Positions 47,616 through 58,360 are shown, counted from the first letter of the stretch. The stretch is 64,000 nt of DNA from Xiphydria camelus (GCA_963678675.1 OY783192.1:11461393-11525392); one strand, 5' to 3'. Translations and numbers: made by a program. The notes: a model not told the origin generated them from the sequence alone.

Positions 47616-48681
47616 TCATAACTGTCTTTTTAGGAGGCCAATTTCAAGCTGGAGCTTTTCATTTTGAAGTTTTTGATGTAGCAGCTTCTCGTTACAGAGC
47701 TCCTGTTCTACTTCCTCCTTCCTCATTCTCACTGCATGGAACTCCCTATCTCTAGCTGCTTCCTCTTCTAATAATTGTTTCTTTAAATTAAACATTTTTA
47801 CCTTAATAGTTTCATCATCGCCTCCTGATGTATCCGTTTTCTTTCGCTTTATTTGTAATAGCGTATGTTTTCTTGATTTTAACATTTTCGGTGTATAATC
47901 AGACCAATCTGTATGGATAAATAATAACAATTGTTACTGCCTGCAAATGTAAGGTTGCTGTTTCATTTACATTACCTTTATTTACTTCAGGAGCAAGAAC
48001 CTGCATAGGTTGGGACGTAGTAGGAATTTCCTCCGATACTTGGATGTCATTTAAAATTATCGGATGAGAGCTAACATTAGGCACTTCTATATTGGCTTCT
48101 CTATCACCTAAATGTATAACATTTATTTTATACAAATATAAGAAAATGTCAATATTAATGTGTTTTATTTACAGAAATTTAAGAAAAATCTAATATGGAT
48201 AGTATACGTACAATATTCCTCTACATCTAACATATCGCTACCACCCTCGCTTGGTTCCAAACCATTTATCGAGAAGCTGATTATACTTTTTATTTTATCA
48301 AAAAGCAGTTTGAGTGCTGCTTTTATATCAGGCCCCTCTGTACCACCTCCAGTTTTATAAACCATCTGCTTCTTCGCTGCCTCATATTTACGTACTTCTT
48401 TTTTTAAATTGTCATATTTGCAACGTAGCTGCTCCGAATTTCTGGGTTCGGTTGTTGACAAATTATATGTCTCTGTTATTTTCTCCCAAGCAGCAGTCTA
48501 CAATTGAATTTATATAATTATATTATTGTATTACATTAAATAGGTTACCTGTTACCTTTTCCTTCCATGTGACCGCATCCGTTTTTTTATTTTCTACGAT
48601 ACTTCGATAATTTATTATTATATCTACAAGACGGTGACAGTCTGCATCAGAATAAATAATTCTTCTGTTCTTTGCAGCCAT
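47616..48681 (-). CDS. Harbinger Myb/SANT-like accessory protein
   Basis: DNA-binding partner that in Harbinger systems helps bring the transposase to the nucleus and to DNA. Read right to left: exon 1 48681-48556 (MAAKNRRIIYSDADCHRLVD…WKEK); exon 2 from 48497 (TAAWEKITETYNLS…RCKYDNLKKEVRKYEA), together a trihelix Myb/SANT-like domain with its Trp residues; a probable exon from 48112 (DREANIEVPNVSSHPIILND); and a last exon from about 47895 (DWSDYTPKMLKSRKHTL) ending in a coiled coil rich in Glu/Leu (EEEAARDREFHAVRMRKEE…) with stop at 47616-47618. Introns start GT and end AG; the exon 2/3 junction is the least certain. No disabling changes seen. Confidence 0.82.
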
Positions 48682-49001
48682 TTCAAAACAATGCAATTGA
48701 ATAATTACTCAAATAACACGATGAACACGTTTAATACCACATCAAGGAAATTAACCTAAAATGAATGTGTCACGAAGTGTTTGAGTTTTCAGAAAATATT
48801 TCCATTGAACCTTGCTTCTCATTGGTTAAGAATCAACCGGCAGCATTGCCAACATCTACAAATAAATTTCAACTTCAGGTTGACGAACCGACAGTCAAAA
48901 CTACGTTTATAATACCGAATTTGTTCGAACCGTGGGTTGATCCTCAACCGGGGGTTGGGCAACCGGAGGTTCAACTACAGCTTTATAATACCGGCCCTAA
49001 G

Positions 49002-49260
49002 AGGCTCCGTGTGAGGGCGGGTGACTGCGCTGTCTTGTGGCGCTTTAGAACAGCCACGATAGGGGGCGCGGTGAGGGCCTCTGCAGTTTGCGCAGGTCGG
49101 GGTAATGTTGGGGTTGTCTTTATCAGAGCATTTTGAAGTGACGTGGGATTTGGCACAGAAGGGACACATCCAGGTGGCACTGCAGTAATTTGCAGTGTAG
49201 CGAAACTTTAGGCAGCGGCGGCACTGCGGGGTTGTTTTTTACTATCCCCGAGAGATCGGG
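49002..49260 (-). pseudogene. Jockey-type LINE gag, zinc-knuckle piece
   Basis: The minus-strand frame contains QCRRCLKFRYTANYC, MCPFCAKSHVTSKC and CANCRGPHRAPYRGC, three Cys/His knuckles in the spacing of Jockey-group LINE Gag proteins. It runs into the Harbinger insertion at 48998 and continues at 44736. The N-terminal part is missing; the Transib-type element at 49361 lies 100 bp away. Confidence 0.75.
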
Positions 49261-49629
49261 GCTCCTTATATCCTAAACCTTAACTGCTAAGCTATCCCCT
49301 GATTGGCAGATAGTGGTCGGGTGAGGGGCTGGCCCGAGGCGGGCCCCGATTGGTGCGGCGCACAGTGTGGCCAAATCCCGAAAAGCTGGCATCAATTCGA
49401 AAACGTATATAATCGTGATGAAATTGAATACTCGGGGGTTTTTGGGGTCGCTGATTACGAATCCAAAGTCAAAATTTCGAAAAACAATATGGTGGATCCA
49501 ATATGGCGAAAGGGTTCCTAAAAAATTGATCGAATCTGGGTGAAATTGAGTACTCGGGGGTTTTTCGGGTCGTTGATTGCGAATCCAAAGTCAAAATTTC
49601 AAGAAACAATATGGGAATACAGAATCTCA

Positions 49630-50395
49630 TAAATTTATTAACGATGCAACGGAAACCTACTTTTTTTATGCAATGATATTGTATGTAAGCTTCCACAACC
49701 ACACACTGTAAGCGGAATAATGACAAAAATCCAAATTCAGGTAACAGATAGTATCCTATTTTATAATTTGAAACATTTTATAAATTATTAATACGTACTT
49801 ATAACCTAATTAGTCACTGTCCGAGTCACTTGAATACAATTCGTACTAGATCTTTACTTAGATCGCGCAATGATAATGAGCGATGGCGGGATTAACTCTA
49901 GATATGCGCTTTACTTAGATCGCAATGATAATGAGCGATAGGAACCGATATAGACGTCCGCTTAACGTACGACGGAACCCCTGACTTATCAGGAATAGAA
50001 CATCTCTACCCCCACTGTCTTGGAATTACTGTTGGATTTATATGGACACATGCGAGTGTGCAAAAGGCAAAATAACGGTGGGTTGTTGTTCCCATATAGC
50101 TTCAATTATTTATTATTTGTCACTTGCGCGATATTAAACAAAGGTTATAAAACCTGCAGAAACACTAAGCAAACTATTTCAAAAAGAAAATATTCAACCC
50201 ACACAATGAATCACGAAAGCGATGAAGATTAAAACGAAGCTTCCATATCAGTACCTTTAATTTGATTTAATTTCGATTTATATGTACATATATATTACAT
50301 GCGGTAAAGTATATTCTCGTTAGTAATAATTAATTGTAAATAAATAATATTATTTGTGTACAGTAAAATTTCGAAGTAATAGGTGTACTTTGCTT
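49630..50395. other. no gene recognised inside the Transib-type element
   Basis: AT-rich. 'tagatcgc(g)caatgataatgagcgat' is repeated at about 49858-49886 and 49916-49940. The open frame 50020-50232 has no family resemblance. Confidence 0.35.
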
Positions 50396-50808
50396 CCGCC
50401 GTTTCCCGCTATCTATTAAGCAAGGATGCTCTTCTGCAGCGATGTCTCGGCGGATTTACCCAGAATAACAATGAAAGTTTGAACCAACTAATCTGAAAAA
50501 TTTCGCCGAAATCACTGAGTGGTACCGTGGTTTTGGTCGAAATTTTAGCGAATGTAGCAGCTTGTACATTTAATGAAGGATGTTTTGCTCTGCTAATTAT
50601 GATGGAAAAGATGCAAATCACATCTGGACCAAGCGCTCACGCATGGGCGCGCTCAGTTGACAAGTTACGCATAAGCCGAGCGGATGAAGAAGCTGAAAAG
50701 GAAACCAAAGAAGGTAGAGTTCGCCGAAGACAAGAGCAAAAAGATGCCTTGGATATCCTAAATGAAAGTGCTTCACTCTACGGACCTGGCATCGACGATT
50801 CTGTGTAA
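50396..50808 (+). pseudogene. C-terminal fragment of a Mutator-like transposase-domain protein
   Basis: The frame reads SRYLLSKDALLQRCLGGFTQ, then NNNESLNQLI, an in-frame stop TGA near 50491, and VLVEILANVAACTFNEGCFA. It ends with a charged helix and YGPGIDDSV-stop (50806-50808). The 'LL.RCL.G.TQN.NES.N..IW' block followed by 'YGPGID' is the C-terminus of the repeated metazoan proteins with the Mutator-like transposase domain, where the NES block is near the catalytic Glu. Only the last ~135 residues remain. The block that normally precedes it is found on the other strand at 51372-51500. Confidence 0.65.
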
Positions 50809-51371
50809 GTATACAGCGAGAAAAAGAGAAAAATTCTGATTTTCTACTGTTTGAAACTTTAAATCGATTTTCCCACACTTCACGTTTTCAAAGCCGGTGG
50901 AGGCTGTTATTTCATATCCACTGTACCGATCCTCTCCAAAATTTGTACATTACTTCTCTGTATAATTCACGAGGTAACCCTGTCGAGTTTTTAAAAAATT
51001 TGTTGTTACTTTTTGTTTTACAATAACAATTTGACTGATTTTTAAGCGAAAATCGCGTTTTTCGCTTTCTAGTGTTACCAAAACTTGACAAATCAGTAAA
51101 AAAAGAAAAGAAAGATTTTTTGATTTCAGATGATCGAGTACCGAGAAACGACCGTCACCGCAAAATGTGTTTTTTTCGAGACGTCTCCGGAGATTCGCTA
51201 TCAACGGCTTAGTTTTCTATATTTTTCACTGAAAATTTCACAAAATGTTCTTTAAATGATATACTATAATACTGTCATTAGCTAATTTAAAATACATTAC
51301 TTACATCTTTTTAAAAAATCATTGAAAAAGGCTCTTTTCTTAACTCAATTAACGAACCCCCCCCCCCCCTT
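50809..51371. repeat. insertion ending in a 13-14-base C run
   Basis: AT-rich, ending 'aacgaacccccccccccccc' at about 51352-51370. Phrases such as 'caccgcaaa', 'cgtcaccg' and 'aaaatttcacaaaatgttc' also occur in the insertion 56128-56851, suggesting related elements. It separates the two Mutator-like pieces. Left boundary not defined. Confidence 0.4.
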
Positions 51372-51500
51372 AAGTCCTCGTAGATAGGTTTGATAGCACT
51401 GAGATCATCACTAGGAAATGCAGTATAACTGTGTTTGAATGTCCTCAATTCATTTGCTGCTGCAGCTTTCTGCCATTCGCACCAAGAGTCGTTGATTTCA
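51372..51500 (-). pseudogene. Mutator-like protein, preceding block on the opposite strand
   Basis: The minus-strand frame gives EINDSWCEWQKAAAANEL and then LSAIKPIYEDLRG at 51372. In relatives the 'IKPIYEDL' block comes immediately before 'LL.RCL.G.TQN', which here is on the plus strand at 50430. An inversion or fold-back rearrangement has therefore split the gene. A frame change near 51510 precedes it. Confidence 0.5.
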
Positions 51501-52490
51501 ATCGCTATATCTTCCTAAGTTTTGCTCCAAATGCTCTAAAAATTTAGTACAACATTCTTCAGATGCTGTACATTCATCAAATGAAATTTTAAAAAAATGA
51601 AAAAAAAATAGTTTACAAACAGTACCCCACCCTTAAGTTAGGAGAACGGCGGAAGCAAGGGTGTTTCATTTTCATTAATTTATTTCGACTTGTTGTCCCA
51701 CACCAATCATCTTGTAAAAATGATATGTCATAGTTTTTAATCGTGCTATAATCCCAACATTTGTTGTAATTTAGCTACATGATGATGCATAACATATATT
51801 TTGCTGTGCGAAATCGGTCGAGTAGTTTTCGAGATAAAAAATATTTCCATTTTTCGGTTTTTTGACGATAAATTTTGATTAAATCAATATTTTTATCTAA
51901 AAAGGTACTGAGAGCTTACTTATATATAAATACACAATATACCTGAATGGGAAAAAAATTCAATCGGGGGCACTTTGTATACGCTTATCCGGCTATACCC
52001 TTTACATAAATTCACCAACATCGAATATTTATGTTTATTTCAAAAATGTGTGTACATTGGTATAATATTCCGATTGGAGCACTAAGCCAGATAAAAGAGG
52101 TATACGTCAACCCCAAAAAGTTTATCCGGAAGTGCCCGGAAGTAAACTTTATTAAATTGTTAACATCAAACTTTAATTTACTAATATTCTATAACAAATA
52201 AAAAATAATACATACCCCCAGGTATTGGATCCACGTTTAACAGAACACTCGACACACTTCCGTCGTGGAAAAATTAAGAATTAACAATTCCTTGTTTACG
52301 CACGTTTACTTTTTCTTATATCTTATTCTTACGACCAGAACTTAAGACTACCTGCATGCACGGCAGTGCAAAATTAGTTACCCCGGGAGTGGGGATATCG
52401 ACGAACGGTCTCATTGGCTTGACGAATATACTACCCAGGGTAATTAAAATGCGAGTTTTTGTAAAATTGATTTTTGCCATGTTTTCGGGA
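51501..52490. other. no gene recognised inside the Transib-type element
   Basis: AT-rich with homopolymer runs. 'gaacggcggaagcaaggg' at 51643-51660 is the near-complement of 'tgcttccgccgtttcccgc' at 50391-50409, in keeping with the inverted arrangement of the Mutator-like pieces. Confidence 0.35.
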
Positions 52491-52510
52491 TTTGGCCACA
52501 CTGTGCGGCG

Positions 52511-53065
52511 GTTCGCACGGGTCAGGTAGCCCCCCCCCCCCCCCCCCCCGCCGCGCCGGTCCGTCGACCGAGCGCGCGATAAGCAGTCATCCTAGCACCA
52601 CTATCCGCGTATTCGCTACTATTAATGCTAAAGCTAAAACTAATTACATTATTGCTAAAGTGTCGCGTGACAACATGATTGTTATTCTTTTATAGTACTT
52701 TAAGTTGATACAGATAAAAAACGATGTTATTCAGAAATATTTTACTGTTTCGTCTGTGATCAAAGCAAATTAAACGGTTTATTTATATCACATTCATGCA
52801 TATACAAAAATGGTATTCCACATTTGGCGACTTTACTCTAAATGTGGTGAATTTTCGATAACTAGTATTAAATAAACGTTTTGACATCAAACGGTTTTTA
52901 ACGTGATTTAAAGCACGTTTGAAGTAAACGTTTATTACACATTTTTTATACGTAGAGTGGAGAAACAATATTTCGTATACGTATAAACTATAAACAGGAT
53001 GACGTAAAATAAACCTTGATAAATGGTAGAAACGTGTTGTTATGTGCACGTTTTAAAATGATAAC
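52511..53065. other. no gene; 22-base C run at the start
   Basis: 'tagccccc…' (52529-52550) is a long C tract next to the Transib-type element's right flank. The rest is AT-rich with 'aaacgt' phrases that lead into the inverted repeat at 53066. Confidence 0.4.
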
Positions 53066-53343
53066 ATAATAAACAAGGTTGCGTGAAATATACGTTGAAA
53101 CGTTGAAATGGTGGAAACGTGTGGTTGTAAATACGTATGAAAACGGTTACGAAAGACGTAATTTTTAGACGTTTTTAAATCGTTTAATAAACCGTTCATT
53201 TAACGTAAATATATACGAGTAAGACAAATATACGCTGTGCCCCCGGACATCCTCAACTTAAAAATTACGTCGCTTTGAAACGTAATTAGAATCACACATT
53301 TCCACCATTTTTCAACGTTTATTTCACGTAACCTTGTTTATTG
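53066..53343. repeat. inverted repeat, ~50-bp arms
   Basis: 'aataaacaaggttgcgtgaa' (53066…) and 'ttcacgtaaccttgtttatt' (…53343) are inverted, as are 'ttgaaatggtggaaacgtgt' and 'cacatttccaccatttttca'. 'aaacgtgt/acgt' phrases recur through 52860-53220. Probably a small degenerate MITE. Confidence 0.6.
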
Positions 53344-53924
53344 GGGCCTTTCAGAAAGGTTTCAGGAATATGACGAGCATGTAACCATGTGCCAGAAAAA
53401 TCCTACTGTAATCATACTTTTGTAATGTTTGAAAAGATTTCAGGGACATTACTTTATGAAGTGGACATTATTTAATATATAACTTTATAATTTAATGACA
53501 TTGATCTTACTCGAGAAAATATTTTTTCCATATGAGCAATTTTTTCTTTCGATTTGAAGAGTCCAGGGGAAAACCACCGTCATCGGCTCAAAGCTGATTT
53601 AGAGGAAAATGAATTTTAAAGTTTACCAACTAATGGTGGCTAGAAAAATGATTTAAATATAAAAAAAATGTAGTATTTGAATCTCCAACTATGCAGATTC
53701 ACAATATGTTTCCCAGATAACCGTTTTTCAAAATATTGGATGATATTTTATGAAAACGTGGAATTTAAAATGCGAATTTTAACCCTCTGTCACCCCTAAA
53801 CCAAACAATGGGGAGAAGAAATGATTTTAAAGAATCTAAAAATGTAGTTTAATGTCCACTAAATATGTATTTACAGAACAATTTTCTTTTGCACAATTTT
53901 TACACTAATTTGTTTACAAAAAAT
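53344..53924. other. no gene recognised
   Basis: AT-rich spacer with 'accaccgtcatcggctcaaa', a phrase similar to 'gcatcgtcaccggctcattt' at 56683-56702 inside another insertion. Otherwise nothing. Confidence 0.35.
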
Positions 53925-54021
53925 TTACCCAAAATTTACAAAAAAAAAGTTATTACCAACGCAAAACAAATAATGTTCCAAAAATAGAGAAAAAGTCACC
54001 GACATTGAAATATTGGCGGAT

Positions 54022-54772
54022 TCACTCGTCTTCTTCAGGGTTTGTAGCGTCAATGGGAGGGTCGTCGATGTAATCGTTGGCGTCGTCGTCGTCGTCTTCA
54101 AGTCCGCCAGACCTGAAGCTTTGGTAAAAACTCCTCGCCTCTGGTTTTTCCAAAAATTGTGAGAGGTGAAGATCTCTGAGTTTGGCAGCTTTAATAGGGA
54201 GTCTCCCATCGTATAATCTCTTCAGTTCCACGACTGGCTTCGGAGGTTCCAGTTTTCTTTTTTTCGAAGTCAGCTTTCGTAGGCGGCAGTGGATTCAATA
54301 ATGGAGAACTTGTGTACGGGGCAGAGTACGTTGCTTTGTAGTAAACTAAATTCTCGCTGGTGTCACTTATTTTGAGCATTCTTATTGGTCTGCTGGGGAA
54401 CGGACACTTTTTGGGATGAATGGACAATAGATTTTCAGTCCAATTTTGGAAAATATCAAGGTTCTGGCCACAATCCACCACTTGAAAAGGAGTCGCTTTT
54501 ACACGGGCGTTACTGAAAACATCTCTCCAGTCCTCAGGAGTTTCAGAGTATGAATTTTGTTTAATAATACTCATATCACGGTCGCACTCCATGTAACAGT
54601 GGCCTTGAATCAGGAAAATAACCTTGATGGTTTCAAATTTCCCTTTTTGGGTTACCAAATAGTGCAAAAACCTTATAAACGTAAAATTTTTGTTTTGCCC
54701 TCCGCATGAGTCGCAAAATATCGTAAATTCCTTTACTATTGGGGACAAAATGTTGCATACGAAATGATGCAA
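54022..54772 (-). pseudogene. repeated transposase-like protein (CDSCGGQNKN family), fragment
   Basis: Read right to left from 54772: IVKEFTIFCDSCGGQNKNFT, then a hydrophobic/basic stretch, IQGHCYMECDRDMSIIKQ, ETPEDWRDVFSNARVKATPF and KKCPFPSRPIRMLK. A frame change near 54210-54230 is followed by MELKRLYDGRLPIKAAKLRD and an acidic tail (LEDDDDDANDYIDD…NPEEDE-stop). 'CD.CGGQNKN' with 'GHSYME.DRDM' marks a multi-copy arthropod protein family related to DUF7869; Asp/Glu spacing suggests a DDE-type nuclease, but I cannot prove that. The N-terminal half is missing. It lies 300 bp left of the element carrying PIN/CXC copy 3, without evidence that the two belong together. Confidence 0.6.
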
Positions 54773-54954
54773 CTAGAGCAAACATCGTCAGCTCCTTTTT
54801 TTGCTATAGACTCATCGTACGTGTAGAAAACTGCCTGTTGAGTTGAAAGGACATGGATATTGAAACTAATGAAGTTTAGTTGACGTCTGTAGTAGACGTC
54901 ATTAGTAATGTTTGGGCAAGGCCTTCCTGGCCCGGGCGCAACAGGGCCTTAATC

Positions 54955-55037
54955 GCAATGACGGGGTTCTTCCCCACACGCGCTGTCGATGACGGGGTTC
55001 TTCCCCACACGCGCTGTCGATGACGGGGTTCTTCCGC
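54955..55037 (+). repeat. 31-bp minisatellite, ~2.5 units
   Basis: 'gatgacggggttcttccccacacgcgctgtc' repeats in tandem. 'gatgacggggtttttccc' recurs at 58469-58486 and 'gatgacagggttattcccc' at 58370-58388, on the other side of the 55066-58360 element. That element therefore inserted into a region containing this repeat. Confidence 0.75.
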
Positions 55038-55792
55038 AGTACAGCTAATATTCAACTATACCTAATAGTCCAGGGAAATAAGACTTCCTCTGCGGAATGA
55101 GAGAAAGCAAGCTGGATTTTTGCAGAGATCTTCGTTTTGATGTTCTAATGAAGCACCAAAAAGTCTCATATGCTCACCCTTGTGCGTCTTGAGATATCGA
55201 AGGTCAAAGGACATGAAAATCAGTTTTTTGCGAAAATCTCGCTTCCGGCTAGACTGATGTCTTAAGAAGGTTTAACAAAATTTACGTAAAACAGTATTCT
55301 CTACAAGTTTGATTCTATACATTTTTTTGTACGATCAACCGTTTTCGAGATATAGCGTGAAGAAGCGGGAGCGCGCATTTTTGAATAGGTAATACTGTAT
55401 ACATATACTGCTTAGCTATAACTATAAATGCACTTTTCTTAGTAGTTATACTAACAAATTGAATTCCTATTATTATTTCAGTTAAAAGTTTGTTCATTTA
55501 TAAAAAAGAATATAATAAATAATTAATAACAAAAAATGCATCCTTTTCCTCACCACTTTTGAAGTAGAATGCAAGGCGCGTTTTTTTAGACATGGTTTCT
55601 GAACAGTAACCGATTCACGTCTTTCGCAATTGCCGGCGTGCTTTATATTTCCTCTTCTTCGTCCTCGTCTTCTTCAGGTTCCTTAAATAGTTCTACCAAA
55701 ATATTGTTTTCATCATCACACGCTTCCGCTGTATCTAATTGCAAAATCTCTTCAGGCTCATGGCCACTGAAGTCTTCAATCTAAGTTCTAAC

Positions 55793-57649
55793 ATAATTGT
55801 TATATTTGACGGTTAGTCAGACAATTCTAAAAATATAAAAGCAATGGAGCAATTAAGACGAACTACTGCACCGTCTACATCTTATGAAGTCCGCTTTGAT
55901 GCAACAATGAATGTGCCAATCAGCTAAGAAAAGTTCTTATCAAACCGATGCAACAAAAACATTTTTATTGAAATGCTTATTGAACAACTACAAGCTGCTA
56001 ACATTTGCTACAAACAAGCCAAGGATGATGCGGATGTCCTAATCATCGAAACAGCCATCGAAGTATCGGAAAGAGAAAGAACCGCCGTCACATCATTAGA
56101 GAAGACATTGATTTGCTTATTCTTTTATGGGCGGGGGGGGGGGTCTACAAATCAATTTTTTAAATTGCCTTTTCTTATAGTAAAACATTTAAAGAATATT
56201 GTGTCCAAATTTCAAATCAATCGGAGCAAAGCTCTCAGTCATAGACCCTTAAGTCTCCGCTCCTCTAATACTACGGAGCGGTAAGAACTCGGCGCTTTAA
56301 ACGCTTGTTTCTCGAGAGAGAGAAACCAAGTTTTAAAAGTCCGTGGACATCGTCATTTAAAAACTACTGCACCGATTCTTTTCCAATTTTGTACACACTT
56401 TCTACATATAAAATACCATACCCCTACGTTTTTCTTTTTCTTTTTTGTCGCATTAACGGGGTTTTACAGCAACAAAATGACGGATTTTTTCGTGAACGCA
56501 ATTTTTACTTCAAACAACCACCAAAAATTTAAAAATGGAAAAAAAAATTAAAGAAAAACGTAGAGGTCTAGAAAAACATCTGTTTTAACTAAATTGCTTT
56601 GATTTTTTGATTTGAGATAGTTCTACACGGAAATATAGTGTCCACCGCAAATCATCTTTTCTAAAAGGCGTCCTCGAAAATGCATCGTCACCGGCTCATT
56701 TCTCAATATTTTTCTACAAAAAAATTACAAAATGTTCGAATAAGGCTTTGTAATATGCGAAACATTAGAATATATCTGCTTCAACAATAGCTCTAAAAAA
56801 TTCATAAAAATAGAGTAATTTTCCACGCGTTAGACCCCTCCCCGGGCCCTCTTAATAGGACCAACTCAGTCACATCAGCGACAAATTTTCGTAAAGAAAA
56901 TTGGCAAGGGTACTACATCAACACGAATTTATTCATCTAAAAGTTTCGACAAATATCCTCTTTGCAAAGAACATATTTTGTTTTTGCATGCCTTCACTGA
57001 ATGCGACACTACCTCTACACTATTCAATAAAAGAAAACTTCAGATTATGAAAATGTTTGAGAAACATCCCAATTTGAATCGCTCGGCTCAAATATTTCAA
57101 GAAGAAAACTGCCCGCCAGATACATTATTTGAAAACGGAAAGCGTTTTCTATTAGCCATGTATAGTGCTCTAAAAGAAGAAGTAAACATTGACAACTTTA
57201 GGTATTCCCATTTCATCAAATTAACACGATTTAATAAACTAGTTAATTTGTCATCTCTTCCACCTACCAGTGAAGCAGCTCAACAGCATATCTACCGGGT
57301 CTACTACCAAATACAGATTTGGCTAGGAAAAAATCTACAACCCGAAGAATGGGGTTGGGATTTAAAAAACGAGATGCTAGAGCCGAAAACAACACTATTA
57401 CCACCTGCCCCAGACGAACTATTAAACACAATCTTCTGCAATTGTAAAAAAGGATGTGGTGCGCAGTGTGGATGTAGAAAAGTAGGACTACAATGCTCTA
57501 CAGTTTGTGGTCAGTGTCACAGACAGGCATGCCTGAATCCTTCCTCAGAATTGCAAGACATTGAAAACTTCAGTGGCCATGAGCCTGAAGAGATTTTGCA
57601 ATTAGATACAGCGGAAGCGTGTGATGATGAAGACAATATTTTGGTATAA
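55793..57649 (+). pseudogene. PIN-like/CXC repeated gene, copy 3 (transposon-borne, broken)
   Basis: It starts within the core: IIVIFDG (a stop replaces the Tyr of FDGY), then AKDDADVLIIETAIEV and, after a one-base shift, EDIDLLILL at about 56099-56127. The insertion 56128-56851 interrupts here. Reading resumes with IGPTQSHQ and then, in one long frame from about 56930, ILFLHAFTECDTTSTLFNKR, NLSSLPPTSEAAQQH, VYYQIQIWLG…EEWGWD, and PAPDELLNTIFCNCKKGCGA with CGCRKVGLQCSTVCGQC (CXC cluster). An acidic tail ends at 57649. This C-terminal 220-codon frame is the best preserved of the three copies. Predicted role: a nuclease-like protein with a DNA-binding Cys cluster. Biochemical function is unknown. 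Confidence 0.8.
56128..56851. mobile_element. 724-bp G-rich-ended insertion, TTA duplication
   Basis: It begins TGGGCGGGGGGGGGGGTCTA and ends TTAGACCCCTCCCCGGGCCCTC (inverted, imperfect). TTA flanks it at 56125-56127 and 56852-56854. Removing it with one TTA restores …LLILL-IGPTQ… of the host gene in frame, which fixes the boundaries. AT-rich interior, no coding capacity. Confidence 0.8.
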
Positions 57650-58360
57650 CTACTTGAGGAACCTGAAGAAGACGAGGACGAAGAAGAGGAAACATAAACC
57701 ACGCCGGCAACTGCGAAAGATGTGAATCGGTTACTGTTCAGAAACTTTTGTTAATATCGAAAATATGGATTAGGCCAGTAGGGTAAACATTGATTAGGGT
57801 AGTAGGTACATGTGGTTGTAGTAACGTGTCTTAAAAAACGCGCCTTGCATTCTACTTCAAAAGTAGTGCGGAAAAGGATGCATTATTTGTTATGAATTAT
57901 TTATTATATTTTTTTTTATAAATGAACAAACTTTTAATTGAAACAATAATAGGAATTCAATTTTTTAGTAACTACTAAGAAAAGTGCATTTATAGTTATA
58001 GCTAAACAGTATATACAGTATTACCTATTCAAAAATGCACGCTCCCGCTTCTTCTCGCTATATCTCGAAAACGGTTGATCGTACAAAAAATGTATAAAAT
58101 CAAACTTGTAGAGAATACTATTTTACGTAAATTTTGTTAAACCTTCTTAAGACATCAGACTAGCCGGAAGCGAGATTTTCGCAAAAAACAGATTTTGATG
58201 ACCTTTGACCTTCGATATCTCGAGACGCACAAGGGTGAGCATATGAGACTTTTTGATGCTTCATTAGAACATCAAAACGAAGATCTCTGCAAAAATCCAG
58301 CTTGCTTTCTCTCATTCCGCACATAGATGGGGTTTTTATATACCTTATTTCCCTGGACTA

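Larger units (their letters stand above)
44737..48998 (+). mobile_element. 4.26-kb PIF/Harbinger element, apparently complete, TSD TAA
   Basis: It begins GGGCCGGTATTATAAAGC and ends with the exact inverse. TAA flanks it at 44734-44736 and 48999-49001. Both subterminal regions are packed with 'cggttga'/'tcaaccg' repeats (44756-44890 and 48833-48975), likely transposase binding sites. It carries the two genes expected of Harbinger, a DDE transposase and a Myb/SANT-type partner, on opposite strands and converging. It inserted into a LINE gag. It is the best candidate for an intact, possibly recently active, element in the window. Confidence 0.93.
49361..52505. mobile_element. 3.1-kb non-autonomous Transib-type element, TSD CGGCG
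   Basis: It begins CACAGTGTGGCCAAATCCCG and ends with the exact inverse (24 bp perfect). CGGCG flanks it at 49356-49360 and 52506-52510, fitting the CGNCG preference reported for Transib. 'gggtcgctgattacgaatcc' and 'caatatggtggatccaatat' repeats lie near the left end. The interior has no Transib transposase but holds pieces of a Mutator-like gene (50396-50808 plus; about 51372-51500 minus), so it is a chimeric non-autonomous element or was itself invaded. Confidence 0.9.
55066..58360 (+). mobile_element. 3.3-kb transposon carrying PIN/CXC gene copy 3, TSD TAA
   Basis: It begins TAGTCCAGGGAAATAAG and ends with the exact inverse. TAA flanks it at 55063-55065 and 58361-58363. The arms are very long: 55066-55785 is an inverted copy of 57560-58360, including the last ~30 codons of the gene. 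The left end therefore arose by inverted duplication of the right end, replacing the gene's 5' half. The right arm has about 25 extra bases next to the terminus. It shows that this gene family travels in a transposon with TWA-type target sites; the superfamily is unassigned. Confidence 0.85.

Noticed and set aside
53925..58360. CDSCGGQNKN gene and PIN/CXC gene as one two-gene transposon
   Set aside because: The element ends at 55066 with its own TAA duplication; the CDSCGGQNKN fragment lies outside it.
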